Shown here one piece after another: positions 7,962-16,522 of a stretch of DNA of 64,000 bases. Source of the DNA: DASQPR01 sp963797675 (GTDB lineage: Bacteria; Actinomycetota; Actinomycetes; Mycobacteriales; Micromonosporaceae). The position numbers and the translations under genes are program-made. The stretch covers positions 2,418,001 through 2,482,000 of the forward strand of contig CAWCQQ010000002.1 of assembly GCA_963797675.1 (NCBI GenBank). The letters are read 5' to 3'. The stretch's first letter is position 1, and each line of letters starts with the position of its first letter. The notes under the pieces are model-generated. The model ran no database searches, was not told the DNA's origin, and saw only the letters and a program-made list of their open reading frames with translations.

Positions 7962-10900
7962 TTAGCTGTATACGCCGAACTCGTACAACGAATATCCAAA
8001 AGTCGTTGCACGCACTGTGCCGTTCATCCGTACATACCGCCCGGAAACGTTCAGATCGATGTCGTCGAAGCCGCCGTCACCGGTCGTCGTCGAGTACACC
8101 GTCGTCCAGTTCGTGCCGTCGGTCGACGTCTGGATCTGGTACGCCTTCCCGTACGCCGACTCCCACGCGAGCTGCACGTGGTGGATCGCCGTCACGGCGC
8201 CGAGATCGACCTGGATCCACTGCGGATCGGCCCAGGCACTCGCCCAGCGGGTGGTGAAGTTGCCGTCGGTCGCATTACCCGGCGTGTAGGTCGCGCTGTC
8301 CGCAGCCTGGAACGTCGATGCGGTGGTCGGCTTGCCCTTCGACACGTTGGTGCCGCTGACCGGCGGCGGGACCACGTTGAACGACCGGGTCTCGATGCCG
8401 ACGTTGCCCTGGCCGTCGTAGGCGTACACGTAGACCTTCCACACGCCCATGGTCTGGGGCGCGGTCACCGTGAACGTACCGTTGCCGGTCTGGGTGAACG
8501 CGGCCCAAGACAGGCCGGTTCCGCCACCGCTGACGTACTTGTTGGAGTACATCAGGTTGTAGTGGATCGGATCGCCGTTCGGGTCGGAGGCGGCGACCGA
8601 GACCGGGAACGTCCCGCCGGCCGGCACGTTCTGGCCCGCGGTCATCGACGTGATGACCGGCGGCGTGTTCGTGCCGGGGTGGCCGCCGTACATGCCGGCG
8701 ACCGAGTAGTAGGTCAGCCGCTTCCAGCCGCCCGAGTAGGTGTTCAGCCACACGCCACCGAAGTCGTTCTCGGTGCCGAAGTGGAAGAACGTTCCACCCA
8801 GGAAGTCGCCGTGATCCGCGGTGAGGCAGTTCCACTCGGCCGGGTAGGCCGCCTGCTTCTGCTGATCGGTCGGCTCGGTCGGTACGCCGTTCGCGTCGTT
8901 CGGGACCTCCCACTCACCGGCGGCGCCGCCTTCGGTGAGGATGTACGGCTTGGTGTAGCCGCCGGCCGCGTAGTCGCCCGGCACATTGCAGCCGGCACCG
9001 TACGAGTTGACCGCCATCAGATCCAGATCCGGCGTGTACTGCTTGTAGTACGGCCATGCACCCGTCCACGCATCCGTCGACGTGACCGGGTGGTTCGGGT
9101 CGGCCGCGTGGATCGCGTCGACCACCTGGTTCACGTACTGCGCGTACGCGATCCGCTCGGTCTCGATCTGCGCGCCGGTGAAGTGGTCCTGGGTGGTGAG
9201 GATGACCTCGTTGCCCACGTCCCACATCAGCACGCCGGGATTGTTCTTGTACTGGTTGACCGTCGCCACGATCGAATTGAGCGTCGTGGTCTTGTAGTTC
9301 GTGTCGTTCGCATAGTCGGCGCCCTGGTTGAGCCAGAATCCGTTGATCACGTGGATGCCGTACGCGGCCGCCGTGTTCAGCAGTGGCAGGGACGTCGAGT
9401 CCGTACCCCAGGTGCGGATCGTGTTGACACCCATCTTCACCAGGTTCGGCATGTACGCGTTGGCCGCCGAGGCCGGCGGGCCGTACGTCATGCCCTTGAT
9501 GGTGTACGGGGCACCGTTGAGCGTGAGGCCCCAGTTGCCCTTCGTGCCGGTGACCTTGACGACCGTCCCGCCGGTCGGCGTCGACGGCGTGGTGTAGGCC
9601 GGCGGCACCGCGACGTTCTGCGTCGCAACGGTGACCGAATCCACGGTCATGGCGCCACCGGACGACGTCGCGGCCGTCGGCGACGTGCAGCCGCAGACCG
9701 AGTTCGCGAACGAGGTGCCGATGCCGAGGTCCAGCATCAGGAAGAAGCCGTGGTCGACGGCGGCAGACCAGGCGGCCTGGCCGACGTCACTCTCGTGCAC
9801 GACCCAGATCTGGTCGTTGTCGAGGAAGAACTTGACCGACTCGTCGGTCGTGCTCCGGTCCACGATCTCGGAGTACGTGTGCAGCGCCGTCTGGCAGCCC
9901 TGGCAGGTGACCAGCGCGCTGTTGCGCCCGTTGTACTCGTTGCACGCACCGTCCGGCGCGACGTCGCACTGCAGGTTCGCCGTCACCTGGCTCTTGGCGT
10001 CGACGTCCTGCATGATGTCCATCTCGCCGCTGCCCGGCCACGAGGCCAGGTTGGTCCGGTAGCCCGCACCCATCGCGACGAATGCCGGCGCGTAGCCGAT
10101 GCCGTTCGCCGGGTTCGGCTGCTGGATGACGGCGCTGATCCGCAGCATGCCGCCGGCCGGAGCCGCGAAGTCACTGCGCTGCGTCTCGATCCGGCCCGAG
10201 GTCCAGGCGCCGCCCGAGTTGACCGCGGTGATCTTCAAGTGCCCGCCGCCGTCGAGCGCGACGTTGTTCGTCGAGTTCGTCATCGTCTCGACTTCGCCGG
10301 TGCCCCAGTTCGCGGGTCCGCCGGCGTACGCCGTACCGGTGTCGTAGAGCCAGTTGCCGGTATTGACGCCGGTGTTCGCGGTGCCGTTGAAGTCGTCGTT
10401 CCAGATGGTCGTCCAGTTGCCGGGCGGCGGAGTGGTCGGCGGCGGTGACGTCGGCGGGGGAGACGTCGGCGGTGCCGTGGTGGAGCCGCCGCCGCCGGTG
10501 AAGACGGAGAACTCCCACAGCGAGTAGCCGTAGCCGCCGACCCGGACAGTGCCGTACATCCGGACGTAGCGCCCGGTGCCGGACAGGCCGGTCAGGTTCT
10601 GTACGCCGCCGGTACCGGTCGTGGTCGAGTAGATACTCGTCCACGTGGCCGCGTCGGATGAGACCTGGATCTGGAAGCCGGTCGCGTACGCCGCCTCCCA
10701 GTTGAGCGTCACCGCGCAGATCGACTGCGAGCTGCCCAGATCGACCTGGATCCACTGCGGGTCGCTGAACGCGCTGGACCACCGCGTGCCGGTGTTGCCG
10801 TCGAACGCCGCGGACGCCGCTTCGGTGCCCACGTTCTCGGTCGACGATGCGGTGGCCGGCTTGTTCAGGGCCGCGTTCGTGGTACCGCAGCCGGTCGGCG

Positions 10901-11456
10901 GTGTGGTCGGCGGAGGTGACGACGGCGGCGTTCCGCCGGTGCTGCCGTAGACCTGGAACTCCCATAGCGAGTAGCCGTAGCCGCCGACCCGGACGGTGCC
11001 GTACATCCGGACGTAGCGACCGCTGCCGGCGATGTTCAGCGTGACGTTGCCGCCCGCGCCGGTGGTCGTCGAGTAGATGCTCGTCCACGTGGCATTGTCG
11101 TTCGACGTCTGGATTTGGAAGCCCGTCGCGTACGCCGTCTCCCAGTCCAACGTGACCGAGCTGATCGTGTCGGTGGCGCCGAGGTCGACCTCGAGCCACT
11201 GTGGGTCGCTGAACGCGCTCGACCAGCGAGTGGTGAGGCTGCCGTCGGTCGCGGCCGAGGCCGGCGTACCGGCGCCCTCGCTCGACGATGCCGTGGTCGG
11301 CTTGCCCTGTGACAGCAGCGTTCCGGCGGCATGGGCCATCGATATCGGGATGATCACCAGGAACGCCGCGATCACGGCGATCACCGCGACCAGGACGGCC
11401 TGCCGGTGTTTGGACTCATGGCGCCATCGGACGCCTCGTAAGACAAGTGAAGACAT
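7962..11456 (-). CDS. Secreted multidomain glycanase: discoidin x2, GH16-like, TIM-barrel hydrolase, discoidin
   Basis: This exported protein has 1164 residues. A signal/anchor segment covers about 19-44. Two F5/8 type C domains (about 46-172, 192-320) are joined by Pro/Thr linkers. A GH16-like jelly roll spans about 348-615 and reads EMDIMQ at 478-483, where the family's third catalytic residue is normally Glu. A (beta/alpha)8 hydrolase domain related to GH2/GH5/GH72 barrels spans about 632-925, with acid/base in WDVGNE (E750) and nucleophile in ILTEGG (E842). An Ig-like domain (about 930-1030) and a third discoidin domain (about 1037-1164) follow. The protein probably acts on beta-glucan outside the cell. 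It is controlled by the operator at 11548. Confidence 0.9.
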   Translation of the reverse strand: MSSLVLRGVRWRHESKHRQAVLVAVIAVIAAFLVIIPISMAHAAGTLLSQGKPTTASSSEGAGTPASAATDGSLTTRWSSAFSDPQWLEVDLGATDTISSVTLDWETAYATGFQIQTSNDNATWTSIYSTTTGAGGNVTLNIAGSGRYVRMYGTVRVGGYGYSLWEFQVYGSTGGTPPSSPPPTTPPTGCGTTNAALNKPATASSTENVGTEAASAAFDGNTGTRWSSAFSDPQWIQVDLGSSQSICAVTLNWEAAYATGFQIQVSSDAATWTSIYSTTTGTGGVQNLTGLSGTGRYVRMYGTVRVGGYGYSLWEFSVFTGGGGSTTAPPTSPPPTSPPPTTPPPGNWTTIWNDDFNGTANTGVNTGNWLYDTGTAYAGGPANWGTGEVETMTNSTNNVALDGGGHLKITAVNSGGAWTSGRIETQRSDFAAPAGGMLRISAVIQQPNPANGIGYAPAFVAMGAGYRTNLASWPGSGEMDIMQDVDAKSQVTANLQCDVAPDGACNEYNGRNSALVTCQGCQTALHTYSEIVDRSTTDESVKFFLDNDQIWVVHESDVGQAAWSAAVDHGFFLMLDLGIGTSFANSVCGCTSPTAATSSGGAMTVDSVTVATQNVAVPPAYTTPSTPTGGTVVKVTGTKGNWGLTLNGAPYTIKGMTYGPPASAANAYMPNLVKMGVNTIRTWGTDSTSLPLLNTAAAYGIHVINGFWLNQGADYANDTNYKTTTLNSIVATVNQYKNNPGVLMWDVGNEVILTTQDHFTGAQIETERIAYAQYVNQVVDAIHAADPNHPVTSTDAWTGAWPYYKQYTPDLDLMAVNSYGAGCNVPGDYAAGGYTKPYILTEGGAAGEWEVPNDANGVPTEPTDQQKQAAYPAEWNCLTADHGDFLGGTFFHFGTENDFGGVWLNTYSGGWKRLTYYSVAGMYGGHPGTNTPPVITSMTAGQNVPAGGTFPVSVAASDPNGDPIHYNLMYSNKYVSGGGTGLSWAAFTQTGNGTFTVTAPQTMGVWKVYVYAYDGQGNVGIETRSFNVVPPPVSGTNVSKGKPTTASTFQAADSATYTPGNATDGNFTTRWASAWADPQWIQVDLGAVTAIHHVQLAWESAYGKAYQIQTSTDGTNWTTVYSTTTGDGGFDDIDLNVSGRYVRMNGTVRATTFGYSLYEFGVYS

Positions 11457-11547
11457 GGAGACACTCCTGCCGGGGGTGGCCGGGGCGCGCAGGCGTGCAC
11501 GACCCGGTTGTTACGGCACCCTGCGTAAACGGCCATGAGTCCACAGG

Positions 11548-11561
11548 GGAGAGCGCTCTCC
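11548..11561. promoter_or_regulatory. LacI-family operator GGAGAGCGCTCTCC
   Basis: This 14-bp palindrome is identical to that at 2370-2383. It begins 11 bp after the -10 of the promoter for the 1164-residue glycanase, so a bound repressor would cover about +5 to +18. Confidence 0.85.
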
Positions 11562-11572
11562 GAGCACCACTA

Positions 11573-11601
11573 ACAATGTCGTCCGGGTTTCACGCTGTCA
11601 A
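11573..11601 (-). promoter_or_regulatory. Promoter of the GH16-fusion gene
   Basis: On the minus strand there is a perfect TTGACA (11601-11596), a 17-bp spacer and CATTGT (11578-11573). Transcription would start near 11566, just upstream of the operator. Confidence 0.65.
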
Positions 11602-11620
11602 GCCCTAAGTTTCGTCCCGG

Positions 11621-12907
11621 CTACGGCTGGGGGACCGGACACCTGAGCACACCCGACCGGTATTTACTGTCCAGCACGAGCGTCACGGCCTTGTTCACCT
11701 GCTTGGTGAAGGCCGTGGATCCGCGTGCCTTCGTCAGCAGTGCGGCCGCCATCGTACCGGCGTCGGACGTGTTCACACTGAGCGCGATATCCCCGCCGGC
11801 CTGGATGAACCGGACTGCGCGGTCGCCAACCGGGACCGACTTCACCGCGACCGCATTGCCGAGGTCGTCGGACAGAATGATGCCGGTGAATCCGAGCCGG
11901 CCGCGCAGCAGTCCGGTCACGATCGCGGTGGAGAACACCGCGATCGAATGGGCGTCGAGCTTCGGATAGGACGCCGACGACACCATCACGGCCACCGCGC
12001 CGGCCGTGATGCCGCTCGCGAACGGCCCGAGGTACGCGTCCGTTGAGGTGGTCGTCGCGTCGACCGCTTTCGTGGACGTGTCCGTGTTCGCCAGCACGCG
12101 ACCGAGGCCGGGAAAGTGCTTGAGGGTCACCAGGAGGCCGGTGGACTGGGCCGCGGTCACCACGGTCGCAATGTCGTGCGCGACCGCGGCCGGATCCGAC
12201 CCGTATTCGCGGTGGTACGCGCCGATCGGCGGGTTCGCCGTCCCGATGCTGCTCGGTACGGTGTCCGCGACCGGCGCCAGATCCAGCGTCACGCCGATCG
12301 ACACGAGCGGCCGGGACCAGTCGATCGTCTGGGTATGCAGCTTCGACGTGCTCCACGTGCCCTGGGTCTGCGCGCTCGGGAACACCGGGAAGCCGGAGCC
12401 CTTCAGGGTCTGCACCTCGCCACCCTCTTGATCGAGGGAGATCTGCAGCTTGATGCCGGTGGTACGCAGCGACAGGGCCTGCAGGCTGCCGATCGCCGAC
12501 TTCAGCGTGCCGGACGAGTGCGTACTGCGTCCGGACAGGAACACGTTGCCGATCTCGTACTTCGTCAGCGTCGCGTCGACCGAGGCCGGACTGTTCACCG
12601 ACGTGCCGACCATGATGAGCTGCCCGACCCGTTCCTTGAGCGAGAGGCCGGCCATTGTCGAGGCCACGCATGTGCTCTCGGACGGCGCCTTCGCGGTCGG
12701 CGTCGGACTCGGGGTCGGTACCGGAACCGGTGCGAGCGGCGGTGTCGTGGTCGGCGTGATCGTCACCGAAATCGAGATGTCGGGTGATGCGTCGGGTGCC
12801 GCGATCGGCGTCGACGGAGGTGGTGGCAGGCAGGCGGTCAGGCCGGCCGCACCGACCAGGGCCACACTCACGAGGAGTGCACCCAACGGCGAGCGGCGAG
12901 CAGACAA
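11621..12907 (-). CDS. GH3 family lipoprotein, NagZ-like
   Basis: This protein has about 428 residues from a TTG start chosen for the SD AAGGGA just upstream. A lipobox LTAC puts the lipidated Cys at 26. A Pro/Thr-rich linker follows, then a single GH3 barrel with DQEGG (about 159), KHFPGLG (about 263) and the nucleophile motif SDDLG (about 346). NagZ-type beta-N-acetylhexosaminidases carry an Asp-His dyad after KHFPGHG; here the segment reads GLGRVLANTDTSTK without that His. The family placement is secure but the substrate and mechanism are less so. It likely acts on cell-wall or glycoprotein amino sugars outside the membrane. Confidence 0.85.
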   Translation of the reverse strand: MSARRSPLGALLVSVALVGAAGLTACLPPPPSTPIAAPDASPDISISVTITPTTTPPLAPVPVPTPSPTPTAKAPSESTCVASTMAGLSLKERVGQLIMVGTSVNSPASVDATLTKYEIGNVFLSGRSTHSSGTLKSAIGSLQALSLRTTGIKLQISLDQEGGEVQTLKGSGFPVFPSAQTQGTWSTSKLHTQTIDWSRPLVSIGVTLDLAPVADTVPSSIGTANPPIGAYHREYGSDPAAVAHDIATVVTAAQSTGLLVTLKHFPGLGRVLANTDTSTKAVDATTTSTDAYLGPFASGITAGAVAVMVSSASYPKLDAHSIAVFSTAIVTGLLRGRLGFTGIILSDDLGNAVAVKSVPVGDRAVRFIQAGGDIALSVNTSDAGTMAAALLTKARGSTAFTKQVNKAVTLVLDSKYRSGVLRCPVPQP

Positions 12908-13042
12908 CGGGGTCCCTTCGACTCGTCCTGCGTGCACCCCCGTGTGATTCGACTCTCGCCCCAAACCGCGGACGCGTCAATGACCTGGCATCGGAGATAT
13001 TTCCGGTTCGCCATGGCCGCGTACGGCTGCGATGCTGGCTCC

Positions 13043-14287
13043 GTGCGCATCACCTCGACGTTCGACCCGGTCCTCCTCGGTCTGCCGTGGGATACCCAGC
13101 TCATTGACTGGCCGGCCGACCAACTCGTCAGCCTGCCGCAAGGCATTTCCCGACATGTCGTGCGATTCGTGCAGATCGAAGGCATGGTCTACGCGGTCAA
13201 GGAGACTGACGAACGCATCGCCCAACGCGAATACGACCTGCTCAAGGCGCTTGAGCGGATCGACGCACCGAGTGTCGAGGCGATCGCGATCGTCGCCGAT
13301 CGGCGCGATGCCGACGGTGAGCCGCTGGAATCCGCGCTGGTCACCCGGCACTTGCAGTTCTCGTTGCCGTACCGGGCACTGTTCTCCAACACGCTACGGC
13401 CGGACACGGTCACCCGTCTCCTCGACGCGCTCGCGGCGCTGCTCGTACGCATGCACCTCAGTGGTTTTTTCTGGGGCGATGTCTCGCTGTCGAACACGCT
13501 GTTCCGGCGCGATGCCGGTGCGTTCGCGGCCTATCTCGTCGATGCCGAGACCGGTGCGCTGCACCCGCAGCTATCCCGAGGCCAGCGCGCCGAGGACATC
13601 GAGATCGCCCGGGTGAACATCTTCGGCGAGATGCTGGACCTGCAGGCGGGCGGCGTCCTGCACGAGTCGATCGATCCGGAGACGGTCGCCGACGACGTCG
13701 TCCGCCGCTACGAGGCGCTCTGGTATGAGGTCACCTACGAGCAGTGTTTCGGCTCCCAGGACGCCAACCATGAGATGCGGGCCCGGATCCGGCGCCTCAA
13801 CGACCTCGGGTTCGACGTCGAGGAGCTGTCGCTCTCGTCGGACGAGGGCATTTACCGGATGCGGCCGAAGGTCGTCGACGCCGGCCACCACACCCGACGC
13901 CTGTTGCGCCTAACCGGCCTCGACGTCGAGGAGAACCAGGCCCGGATCCTGCTCAACGACCTCGATACGTACTGCGCCGAGCACCGCCTGACCGATGAGG
14001 AGACGGCCGCGCACCGGTGGGTCACCGAGTCGTTCGAGCCGGTGGTACGAGCCGTCCCGGTCGAGCTGCGCGGCAAGCTCGAGCCCGCCGAGGTCTACGT
14101 GCAGATCCTCGATCACCGTTGGTACCTCTCCGAGAACGCGAAACGCGATGTCGGCGCGGCGTTCGCGGTCTCCAGCTACCTGGTCGAGGTGCTCGCACTG
14201 CGCCCGGACGAGCGCGCGGTACTCGGCGTCTCGGTCGACGACCTGTCCGAGGACAGTGAGATCATGGAAGAAAACCTGACAAAATAG
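13043..14287 (+). CDS. DUF4032 protein (kinase-fold-like)
   Basis: This actinobacterial DUF4032 protein has about 414 residues. The first half has lipopolysaccharide-kinase-like features: VYAVKETDER resembles a nucleotide-binding Lys strand, FFWGDVSLSNTLF resembles a catalytic loop and YLVDAETG resembles a DxE metal motif. The second half is the family-specific region. The biochemical role is unknown. The frame is open upstream to 12932, but that part overlaps the divergent lipoprotein start and looks non-coding. The GTG at 13043 (RITSTFDP) fits the family start but lacks a good SD. It ends in TAG, 11 bp before the quinone reductase. Confidence 0.8.
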   Translation: MRITSTFDPVLLGLPWDTQLIDWPADQLVSLPQGISRHVVRFVQIEGMVYAVKETDERIAQREYDLLKALERIDAPSVEAIAIVADRRDADGEPLESALVTRHLQFSLPYRALFSNTLRPDTVTRLLDALAALLVRMHLSGFFWGDVSLSNTLFRRDAGAFAAYLVDAETGALHPQLSRGQRAEDIEIARVNIFGEMLDLQAGGVLHESIDPETVADDVVRRYEALWYEVTYEQCFGSQDANHEMRARIRRLNDLGFDVEELSLSSDEGIYRMRPKVVDAGHHTRRLLRLTGLDVEENQARILLNDLDTYCAEHRLTDEETAAHRWVTESFEPVVRAVPVELRGKLEPAEVYVQILDHRWYLSENAKRDVGAAFAVSSYLVEVLALRPDERAVLGVSVDDLSEDSEIMEENLTK

Positions 14288-14298
14288 GGGGTACGCCC

Positions 14299-15261
14299 AT
14301 GAAGGCGGTACGCGTTCATGAGGTTGGTGGACCGGAGGCGATGGTCGTCGACGACGTACCGCGGCCGGACCCGGGCGCCGGTGAGGTGCTCGTCCGGATC
14401 GCCGGTGCCGGCGTCAACTTCGTCGAGATCTACCAGCGCACCGGCCTGTACCCGGCGCCGCTGCCGATGACGCTGGGTGCCGAGGGCGCGGGCGAGATCG
14501 TGGCGGTCGGCGACGGCGTGGACTCCTCGCTCATCGGCACCCGCGTGGCCTCGGTGAACCTCTCCGGCTCGTACGCGGAGTTCGCGACCGTGGCGGCCGA
14601 GCGCGTGGTGATCGTGCCGGACGGTCTGGACGACGCCACCGCGGCCGGTGCGCTGCTGCAGGGCATGACGACCCACTATCTGCTGCACGACTCGTATCCG
14701 GCACGCGAGGGCGACACCGTGCTCGTCCACGCCGGCGCCGGTGGCATGGGACTCCTGCTGACGCAGTGGGCGACCCGGATGGGCGTACGGGTGATCACGA
14801 CCGCATCGACGCCGGAGAAGGCTGCGCTGTCCCGGGCCGCCGGTGCGACCGATGTGCTGGGCTACGACGACGTGGCGGCACAGGTCCGGGAACTGACCGG
14901 TGGCGAGGGCGTCGCGGCGGTCTACGACGGTGTGGGCCGGTCCACGTTCGATGCCAGCCTCGCGAGCTTGCGGCGCCGCGGCGTGTTCGTCAGCTTCGGC
15001 AACGCGAGCGGCAAGGTCGATCCGGTCGATCCACTGCGGCTGATGGCCGCCGGGTCGGTCTACCTGATCCGGCCGACGCTCGGGCATTACGTCGTGACGC
15101 CGGAGGAGTTCCAACGCCGGGCCGACGCAGTGTTCGCGCTGGTCGCCGAGGGCGCATTGGACATCCGGATCGGTGGGACATACCCGCTCGCGGACGCCGG
15201 CCAGGCACACGAGGACCTGGCGGCCCGGCGTACCACCGGAAAGTTGATCTTAATCCCTTAG
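14299..15261 (+). CDS. NADPH:quinone oxidoreductase, MDR superfamily
   Basis: This 320-residue zeta-crystallin-like MDR enzyme has a GroES-like domain (to about 110) and a Rossmann domain with the NADPH loop HAGAGGMG. No structural or catalytic zinc cysteines are present, as expected for quinone reductases. The 3' end is intact although an IS5-type element begins in the last base of the stop codon. Insertion turned an ancestral TAA into TAG and left the protein unchanged. It follows the DUF4032 gene by 11 bp with SD GGGGG, so the two are probably co-transcribed. Confidence 0.92.
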   Translation: MKAVRVHEVGGPEAMVVDDVPRPDPGAGEVLVRIAGAGVNFVEIYQRTGLYPAPLPMTLGAEGAGEIVAVGDGVDSSLIGTRVASVNLSGSYAEFATVAAERVVIVPDGLDDATAAGALLQGMTTHYLLHDSYPAREGDTVLVHAGAGGMGLLLTQWATRMGVRVITTASTPEKAALSRAAGATDVLGYDDVAAQVRELTGGEGVAAVYDGVGRSTFDASLASLRRRGVFVSFGNASGKVDPVDPLRLMAAGSVYLIRPTLGHYVVTPEEFQRRADAVFALVAEGALDIRIGGTYPLADAGQAHEDLAARRTTGKLILIP

Positions 15262-16303
15262 AGCCTGGTAAATAACTGTTTAGGCGGCCATTGCGGTTGG
15301 TTGTGGTCGGGTGGTGTGGCGGGCGAGTCGCCTGGTCATGATGATGATCATCGCCCATTGGACCATCGCTGCGTGGTGTTGGGGCAGGCGTTCGTAGTCG
15401 CGGACGGTGCGTCGGCAGCGGTTGATCCAGGAGAACGTGCGCTCGACGGCCCACCGGCGGTGGAGGACGACGAAGCCGACTTGTTCGGCGAGTTTGCGGA
15501 CGACCTGGATGGTGAGGTTCAGGGTGGTGGCGGCCCAGTCGACCAGGGTTCCGGTGTAGCCCTGGTCGGCCCAGATGAGTCGGATGCTGGGGAAACACAT
15601 GCGGAGTGCTTGGAGGAGGATGCGGGCGCCGTCGCGGTCTTGGACGTGGGCGCCGGTGACGAGGATGGCCAGGAGCAGGCCGGTGGTGTCGACGATGATG
15701 TGGCGTTTGCGGCCGTTGATCTTTTTCCCGGCGTCGTAGCCGCGGCTGGGACGGCCGACGGTTTCGGCGCCGCGCAGGGACTGGGCGTCGATCAGGCCGG
15801 CGGTCGGCGCGGGTTGGCGGCCTTCGGCGACACGGACCGCTTCGCGGAGGGTGTCGTGGATGCGGGCCAGGGTGCCGTCGGCGGTCCAGGTGGTGAAGTA
15901 GTGGTAGACGAGTTTGGGGTGGGGGAAGTCGACGGGTAGCGCCCGCCAGACGCAGCCGTTGTGGGCGAGGTAGCGGATCGCGTCGACGATGTCGCGGCGG
16001 GAGTACGTCACGGGTCGTCCGCCGCGGCCGGGGCGGGGGCCACCGACCGGGACCAGGGCGGCGATCAGCCGCCACTCGATGTCGCTGGTATCGGACGGGT
16101 AGTGCCTCGGCCTGTCAGTGGGTAGGTGGCCGGTCTGGGATGGCGTGTCGGCGGATGCGCCGTTGCCGGCGACAAGGTAGAAAGACATGGTTGGGCCTTC
16201 GGGGCTACGGGCAGAGGTTTCGTCACCAGTGCTCGTACCGAAGGCCCATCCTCAGGTCACGACACCACGCCCCACAGACCCCAAACCGTTATTTCCCAGG
16301 CTC
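15261..16303. mobile_element. Complete IS5-family insertion sequence (1043 bp)
   Basis: The terminal inverted repeats read GAGCCTGGTAAATAACTGTT on the left and GAGCCTGGGAAATAACGGTT on the right (inverted), 18 of 20 identical. The element is flanked by a 3-bp direct repeat TTA (15258-15260 and 16304-16306). It carries one intact transposase gene on the minus strand. Closely matching ends and an unbroken gene point to recent insertion. Confidence 0.95.
15280..16188 (-). CDS. IS5-family transposase
   Basis: This 302-residue DDE transposase has an N-terminal domain (DIEWRLIAALVP, RRDIVDAIRYLAHNGCVWR) and a catalytic core. The core shows first Asp in LIDAQSLRG, second Asp in IWADQGY and the Glu in RRWAVERTFSW. 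Length and motifs are normal for a single-frame IS5 subgroup member, so the element is probably active. Confidence 0.95.
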   Translation of the reverse strand: MSFYLVAGNGASADTPSQTGHLPTDRPRHYPSDTSDIEWRLIAALVPVGGPRPGRGGRPVTYSRRDIVDAIRYLAHNGCVWRALPVDFPHPKLVYHYFTTWTADGTLARIHDTLREAVRVAEGRQPAPTAGLIDAQSLRGAETVGRPSRGYDAGKKINGRKRHIIVDTTGLLLAILVTGAHVQDRDGARILLQALRMCFPSIRLIWADQGYTGTLVDWAATTLNLTIQVVRKLAEQVGFVVLHRRWAVERTFSWINRCRRTVRDYERLPQHHAAMVQWAMIIIMTRRLARHTTRPQPTAMAA

Positions 16304-16320
16304 TTAAGGACCGAAGCGGT

Positions 16321-16469
16321 CGCCGCACAAAAAGCGGCGACCGTACACATGGCCGCCGCACAAAAGCGGCGACCGTACACATGGCCGCCGCACAAAAAGC
16401 GGCGACCGTACACATGGCCGCCGCACAAAAGCGGCGACCGTACACATGGCCGCCGCACAAAAAGCGGCG
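16321..16469. repeat. Tandem array of short hairpin units
   Basis: Four full units and one partial unit, alternating 33, 32, 33, 32 bp. Each has the arms CGCCGC and GCGGCG around ACAAAAA or ACAAAA, followed by the spacer ACCGTACACATGGC. The A5/A4 alternation shows that a 65-bp dimer was duplicated. It lies between two convergent genes, 15 bp right of the IS. It would fold as a string of hairpins. It is not a CRISPR because the spacers are identical. Confidence 0.9.
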
Positions 16470-16502
16470 GCGGACACTTTCATGCCCGCCGCCGTGATTT
16501 TT
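16464..16502. terminator. Bidirectional intrinsic terminator
   Basis: CGGCGGCGG (16465-16473) pairs with CCGCCGCCG (16486-16494) and is followed by TGATTTTT on the plus strand. On the minus strand the stem is followed by CTTTTTG from the last hairpin unit. It would end the DUF4032/quinone reductase transcript and the beta-helix gene transcript. Confidence 0.85.
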
Positions 16503-16522
16503 ACCTTACTCCTCAATGTCCA

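Noticed and set aside
8178..10448. 756-codon open frame antisense to the GH16 fusion gene
   Set aside because: Shadow of the sense gene; biased Arg/Val/Gly composition and no start signal.
16321..16469. CRISPR-like array
   Set aside because: Repeat and intervening sequence are both identical in every unit, spacing is only 32-33 bp and no cas genes are present. It is a simple tandem repeat.
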